This document shows, in pieces, positions 60,407-64,000 of a stretch of DNA of 64,000 nucleotides. The notes under the pieces were generated by a model. The model was not told where the DNA came from. It made no database searches and saw only the letters and a list, made by a program, of their open reading frames with translations. The DNA comes from DASYXZ01 sp035308965 (GTDB lineage Bacteria; Acidobacteriota; Terriglobia; UBA7540): positions 1 to 64,000 of the forward strand of contig DATGFN010000006.1 of the NCBI GenBank assembly GCA_035308965.1, read 5' to 3'. A program made the position numbers and the translations under genes. Each line of letters starts with the position of its first letter. The stretch's first letter is position 1.

Positions 60407-63400
60407 CTAAACTCCTTTGGTTAATGCTCCTAATGAATGTTTAACGTTATCGATTTCCAATACAAGAGTTTGATAGGCAATTTCCGAATCTCGAAAGTCA
60501 CCCTGATGGCCCATCGATTCAAGTCGTAGAGCGGCTTCCCGCGCGGCCTCGGCAACAAAATTACTCACCGAACCCTTCAGCGCGTGGGCCGCGAATTCAA
60601 GGGCCTTCGAATCCCGCCGCGCAACTGCCTGACGAATCTCTGTCATGTGTTGTGGGCAGTCACGCAGGAACAGGCCCGCCATCTCGGTTAGGAGGTTTCT
60701 GTCGCCGTTTACCCGATTTAAGAGTGCGGCTTGGTCAATTGCTTGCTTCGGACTTTCAGTTTGCTTGAAGGGGAGGGAAGGGAGAACACCTTCAATGACG
60801 GCAAAGAGCTCCTCAACTTGGATCGGTTTGGAGACGTAGCCATCCATACCGGCGGCCAAGCACTTCTCGCGATCGCCCTTCATCGCATGCGCGGTCATGG
60901 CTATGATGGGAATATGCTGTCCGGTCGATTCCTCCCGTTTGCGAATTGCGGCGGTGGCTTCGAAGCCTCCCTTTTCCGGCATTTGAACATCCATCAAGAC
61001 TAAGTCAATTTCGCCATGATGGGACTGTTCCAGTGCGGCAAGAGCTTCGCACCCATTCACGGCCAAGACGACCGTGTGACCGCGATTCTCAAGCAATCGC
61101 GTGGCCAGCCGCTGGTTCACCAAGTTATCTTCTGCGACGAGAATCTTTAGTCCGCGCCGGGCCTCCCGGAGGGAGTGGCGGGTGACCAAACTTTGCTCAC
61201 ACTGGTCCGCAGGTTGCGACGCGAGCACTCCCATGATCGCTTCCCGAAGCTCTGTTTGCCGGATGGGCTTGGTCAAATATGCGGAGATCCCCAGTTCTTT
61301 GCAACGCACCGCATCTCCGCGTTGCCCGCCCGAGGTCAACATCATGATCGTGGCATTCGCCAGTCTCGAATTGTGTTTAATACGGTCTGCCAAAGTGAAC
61401 CCATCCATTTCGGGCATATGGGCGTCGGTCAGAACCAGCGGATAGACATTCCCGTCTTCGAGTGCCTGCTCGAGAATTGCCAGGGCTGCTTTGCCACCCT
61501 CGGCCAATGTGGGCTTCATCTGCCAGTGAATCAACATGTCATTCAGAATGCGGCGGTTGGTCGCGTTGTCATCCACTACCAGCACTGGAATGCCTTTCAA
61601 GATTGGATAACGGACAGGAAGCTCCGCGGTCTTCGTTTTGGCAATCGGAACCTTGGCGGTGAAATGAAAACTGCTCCCCTTGCCTTCTTCGCTTTTCACC
61701 CAGATTTCACCGCGCATCATATCCACCAATTTCTTGGAGATTGTCAGGCCCAATCCGGTTCCGCCGTATTTCCGGGTAACCGAACCATCCGCTTGCGAAA
61801 ACGCCCCGAAAATCAGTTGCTGCTTTTGCGCGGGAATTCCAATCCCGGTATCGGAAACCTCAAAGTGCAATCCCACTCCGTCTTCCAGATTTGAATCGAA
61901 ATCGGCGCGAACGACGATTTCTCCTTTATCGGTAAACTTGATGGCATTCCCCACCAGGTTGATGATGATTTGGCGTAGCCGACTGGGGTCCCCAATAATC
62001 ACATCGGGGACCTCAGGCCTAACGTCGCAAACCAGTTCCAGGCCCTTTTGGTGCGCCCGCAATGCGAGGGTTCTCATCGTTTGTTCCAAGCTGTCGCGCA
62101 AGTTAAACTCGATCAGATCCAAGTCAAGTTTTCCGGCTTCCATCCTTGAAAAATCAAGGATGTCATTAATGACGGTCAGCAAAGAGTCCGCAGAGGACTT
62201 CGCCATATCTAAATACTCGCGCTGCTCTCGATCGAGTTCCGTCCCCAATACAAGTTCGGTCATGCCCAGTATGCCATTCATGGGTGTCCGGATTTCGTGG
62301 CTCATGTTGGCTAGAAACTCGCTCTTGCTGCGGTTGGCGGCTTCTGCGGCTTCTTTGGCCTTTTGAAGCTCAACCCTTTGGCGCTCCCTGTCCGTTACAT
62401 CAAATCCGAAGCACCGAACAATCGGTTCGCTCAGGCCTTCGCGACGGATCGAATTGGCATATTCAATGATCCTTTCCTCGCCTTGGGGGGTTCGAATGGT
62501 CAGTAGTCCATTGGCCTTTCCGCTCTTCCCGATGCTCTCCGAGTAGGGTTGGAGCTGAGGATGGAATCGCGCAGGGACGAATTCGCTCATGTGATGCCCC
62601 ACCAGATCCTCTAGCGCTGTACAGCCAAAAGCCCGAACTGTCGCCCCATTGGCGCTGAGAATCCTTCCCGTCAGATCCTGAGTGCCCACCAGGACACCGC
62701 TGTTCTCCACCAAGTCGCGATATCGAGCTTCACTCTGCTTAAGTCCCTCTTCAGCGGCTCGTCGTTCAGTTACGTCCTCTTTGATTGCGATGAAATTCGA
62801 AATCGCCCCCTTTGAATCCCGGACGGGCGTGATGGCCATTTGTTCCGTGTAAAGCGTCCCATCCTTTCGCTTGTTGATCAGGTCCCCCTGCCACACCTTT
62901 CCTGCGAGAATGGTCTTCCACAATTGTGCGTAAAAATCAGCAGATTGCTTGCCCGCCTTCAGCATGCGAGGATTCCGGCCCAACGCCTCCGCGGCACTGT
63001 AGCCGGTCATCCGGGTAAATGCCGGGTTCACGTATTCAATGCGTCCGGTAATATCGGTGATGACAACGCTTTCCCCGGATTGCTCAATTGCCGTGGCGAG
63101 TCTTAGGTTTTCATTTTCTGCCTGCTTGCGCTTTGTGACGTCTCTGGAGATACCCATTGTGCCTATGATGTGACCTTGAGTGTCTCGAAGAGGCATTTTC
63201 GTTGTCGATGACCAAGTTTCACGCCCATCCGGCCAGGATTCCTTTTTCTCGATCCCTACCATATGCTGGCCGGTGCTGATGATCTTTTGCTCGTCGTCGA
63301 AGGCGGGACGGGCATGCGCTTCGGTAAAGTAATCGAAATCAGTTTTTCCCACGGCATGGCGAGGGTCACCGATGGCGAAAAACCCTGCCAGTGATTTGCT

Positions 63401-64000
63401 GATCCGTAGAAAACGGCTCTTGCAGTCTTTGAAATAGATGTTATCGGGGGAACTTTCGAGAAGCGCTGTCAACAAATGCCTTTCGCTCTCAAGCTCCATC
63501 TCCGCGCGCTGGCGAACCCCAATCTCACGATTCAGGAGGTAGAAAACCGAGACGAGAAGGAGAAAACTAATCGAGATGCCAAGGAGGAGGACGCGGCCGG
63601 CATTTCGGGCATTCACCGCCATTTCCAGCTCGCGTTGCTGCATTAATTTTCTTTGCCGACTCTCCATTTCTCGAGTGACACGTCGGACATCCTCCATCGA
63701 TTTCGTTTCGTCACCTTTCATGATCACCTGCAATGCCGCCTCACTTCCACGCCACTTCCTCTCCGTAATCGAATTCTGGATATTGGTGAGACTGGTCCCA
63801 ATCAGTACGGCAAGCGAGGGAAGAGTTTGACGGGACTCGGGGTCATCCGCCGTCAGATTCTCCAGCTCCTTGAAAGTTTGATTGACGTCGGCCATGGCGG
63901 CCACATACGGCTTGAGGTAATCACTCTTTCCGGTGAGCAGAAAACCCTGCTGCCCAATTTCAAAATCCTTCATTTCAGAGAGCAGACTTTCGAGCTTTTC
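60407..64000 (-). CDS. Hybrid histidine kinase (CHASE3-PAS x3-HisKA-HATPase-REC-REC-HPt), N-terminus cut by window edge
   Basis: The frame is open to base 64000; the ATG at 63973 is internal and the true start lies outside. The visible order is the end of a CHASE3-type sensor (EIGQQGFLLTGKSDYLKPYV), a transmembrane helix (VLLLGISISFLLLVSVFYLL) and three PAS domains. HisKA follows with His in NMSHEIRTPMNGILGMTELV, then HATPase boxes (DTGIGIPAQ, GTGLGLTISKK). Two receivers come next (Asp in VLTDAHMPEMDGF; Asp in LVLMDVQMPEKGGF), then a C-terminal HPt domain with phospho-His in FAAHALKGSVSNF. It can run a full phosphorelay. It likely feeds the co-transcribed receiver-GGDEF regulator that starts two bases after its stop. 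Confidence 0.93.
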   Translation of the reverse strand, partial: EKLESLLSEMKDFEIGQQGFLLTGKSDYLKPYVAAMADVNQTFKELENLTADDPESRQTLPSLAVLIGTSLTNIQNSITERKWRGSEAALQVIMKGDETKSMEDVRRVTREMESRQRKLMQQRELEMAVNARNAGRVLLLGISISFLLLVSVFYLLNREIGVRQRAEMELESERHLLTALLESSPDNIYFKDCKSRFLRISKSLAGFFAIGDPRHAVGKTDFDYFTEAHARPAFDDEQKIISTGQHMVGIEKKESWPDGRETWSSTTKMPLRDTQGHIIGTMGISRDVTKRKQAENENLRLATAIEQSGESVVITDITGRIEYVNPAFTRMTGYSAAEALGRNPRMLKAGKQSADFYAQLWKTILAGKVWQGDLINKRKDGTLYTEQMAITPVRDSKGAISNFIAIKEDVTERRAAEEGLKQSEARYRDLVENSGVLVGTQDLTGRILSANGATVRAFGCTALEDLVGHHMSEFVPARFHPQLQPYSESIGKSGKANGLLTIRTPQGEERIIEYANSIRREGLSEPIVRCFGFDVTDRERQRVELQKAKEAAEAANRSKSEFLANMSHEIRTPMNGILGMTELVLGTELDREQREYLDMAKSSADSLLTVINDILDFSRMEAGKLDLDLIEFNLRDSLEQTMRTLALRAHQKGLELVCDVRPEVPDVIIGDPSRLRQIIINLVGNAIKFTDKGEIVVRADFDSNLEDGVGLHFEVSDTGIGIPAQKQQLIFGAFSQADGSVTRKYGGTGLGLTISKKLVDMMRGEIWVKSEEGKGSSFHFTAKVPIAKTKTAELPVRYPILKGIPVLVVDDNATNRRILNDMLIHWQMKPTLAEGGKAALAILEQALEDGNVYPLVLTDAHMPEMDGFTLADRIKHNSRLANATIMMLTSGGQRGDAVRCKELGISAYLTKPIRQTELREAIMGVLASQPADQCEQSLVTRHSLREARRGLKILVAEDNLVNQRLATRLLENRGHTVVLAVNGCEALAALEQSHHGEIDLVLMDVQMPEKGGFEATAAIRKREESTGQHIPIIAMTAHAMKGDREKCLAAGMDGYVSKPIQVEELFAVIEGVLPSLPFKQTESPKQAIDQAALLNRVNGDRNLLTEMAGLFLRDCPQHMTEIRQAVARRDSKALEFAAHALKGSVSNFVAEAAREAALRLESMGHQGDFRDSEIAYQTLVLEIDNVKHSLGALTKGV

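Overview
The window reads as a chromosomal segment of an Acidobacteriota member (inference). The grounds are a very large TonB-dependent receptor with an N-terminal carboxypeptidase-regulatory domain, a VWFA protein of the acidobacterial type, many one- and two-component regulators, several ECF sigma factors and abundant secreted cytochromes and cupredoxins. Both ends cut genes: the TonB receptor at the left edge loses its C-terminus and a hybrid histidine kinase at the right edge loses its N-terminus. I saw no tRNA, rRNA, CRISPR array or complete insertion sequence.

Layout. 1-5.6 kb: TonB receptor, divergent LacI-type regulator, hexuronate-type MFS transporter and SDR oxidoreductase, probably a sugar-acid uptake and catabolism locus; a LacI-type operator core sits just downstream of a good promoter for the receptor. 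6-9.9 kb: minus-strand outer-membrane barrel protein, cupredoxin-like protein and phosphoesterase. 10.1-21.0 kb: a tightly coupled nine-gene minus-strand operon with four cobalamin-type radical SAM enzymes, three SAM methyltransferases, an amidohydrolase and a SPASM-type radical SAM enzyme. I recognise no known pathway in it and it is the best candidate here for an undescribed biosynthetic system. 21.2-26.5 kb: alpha/beta hydrolase, then a minus-strand operon of a cytochrome c/beta-barrel fusion, an O-antigen-ligase-like membrane protein and a di-heme cytochrome. 26.7-29.3 kb: OmpR-type regulator and membrane histidine kinase.

29.4-40.8 kb is a plus-strand exopolysaccharide operon: a double HprK-like P-loop protein, a PF14907-type nucleotidyltransferase, a WcaJ-type initiating sugar transferase, a Wzz-like chain-length protein without kinase domain, a flippase, an O-antigen-ligase/polymerase and two GT4 glycosyltransferases. 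41-47 kb is regulatory: a PAS-PAS-GAF-GAF sigma-54 activator, a STAS protein behind a candidate sigma-54 promoter, a decayed sigma factor, a soluble histidine kinase and an ECF sigma factor.

47-59 kb holds a type III polyketide synthase, an O-methyltransferase, copper proteins (CuA-like and plastocyanin-like), DUF420 and DUF2231 membrane proteins, a TatA-like protein, a Tat-exported metallophosphoesterase, two ECF sigma factors and an anti-sigma factor. Six copies of one ECF-like promoter (GGAATAWWM, exactly 14 bases, then GTMT) lie here in three divergent pairs, in front of both sigma genes, the ferredoxin-reductase-like gene, the metallophosphoesterase and a small secreted protein. This points to a local autoregulated ECF regulon. 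59-64 kb: a receiver protein, a receiver-GGDEF diguanylate cyclase and a large hybrid kinase.
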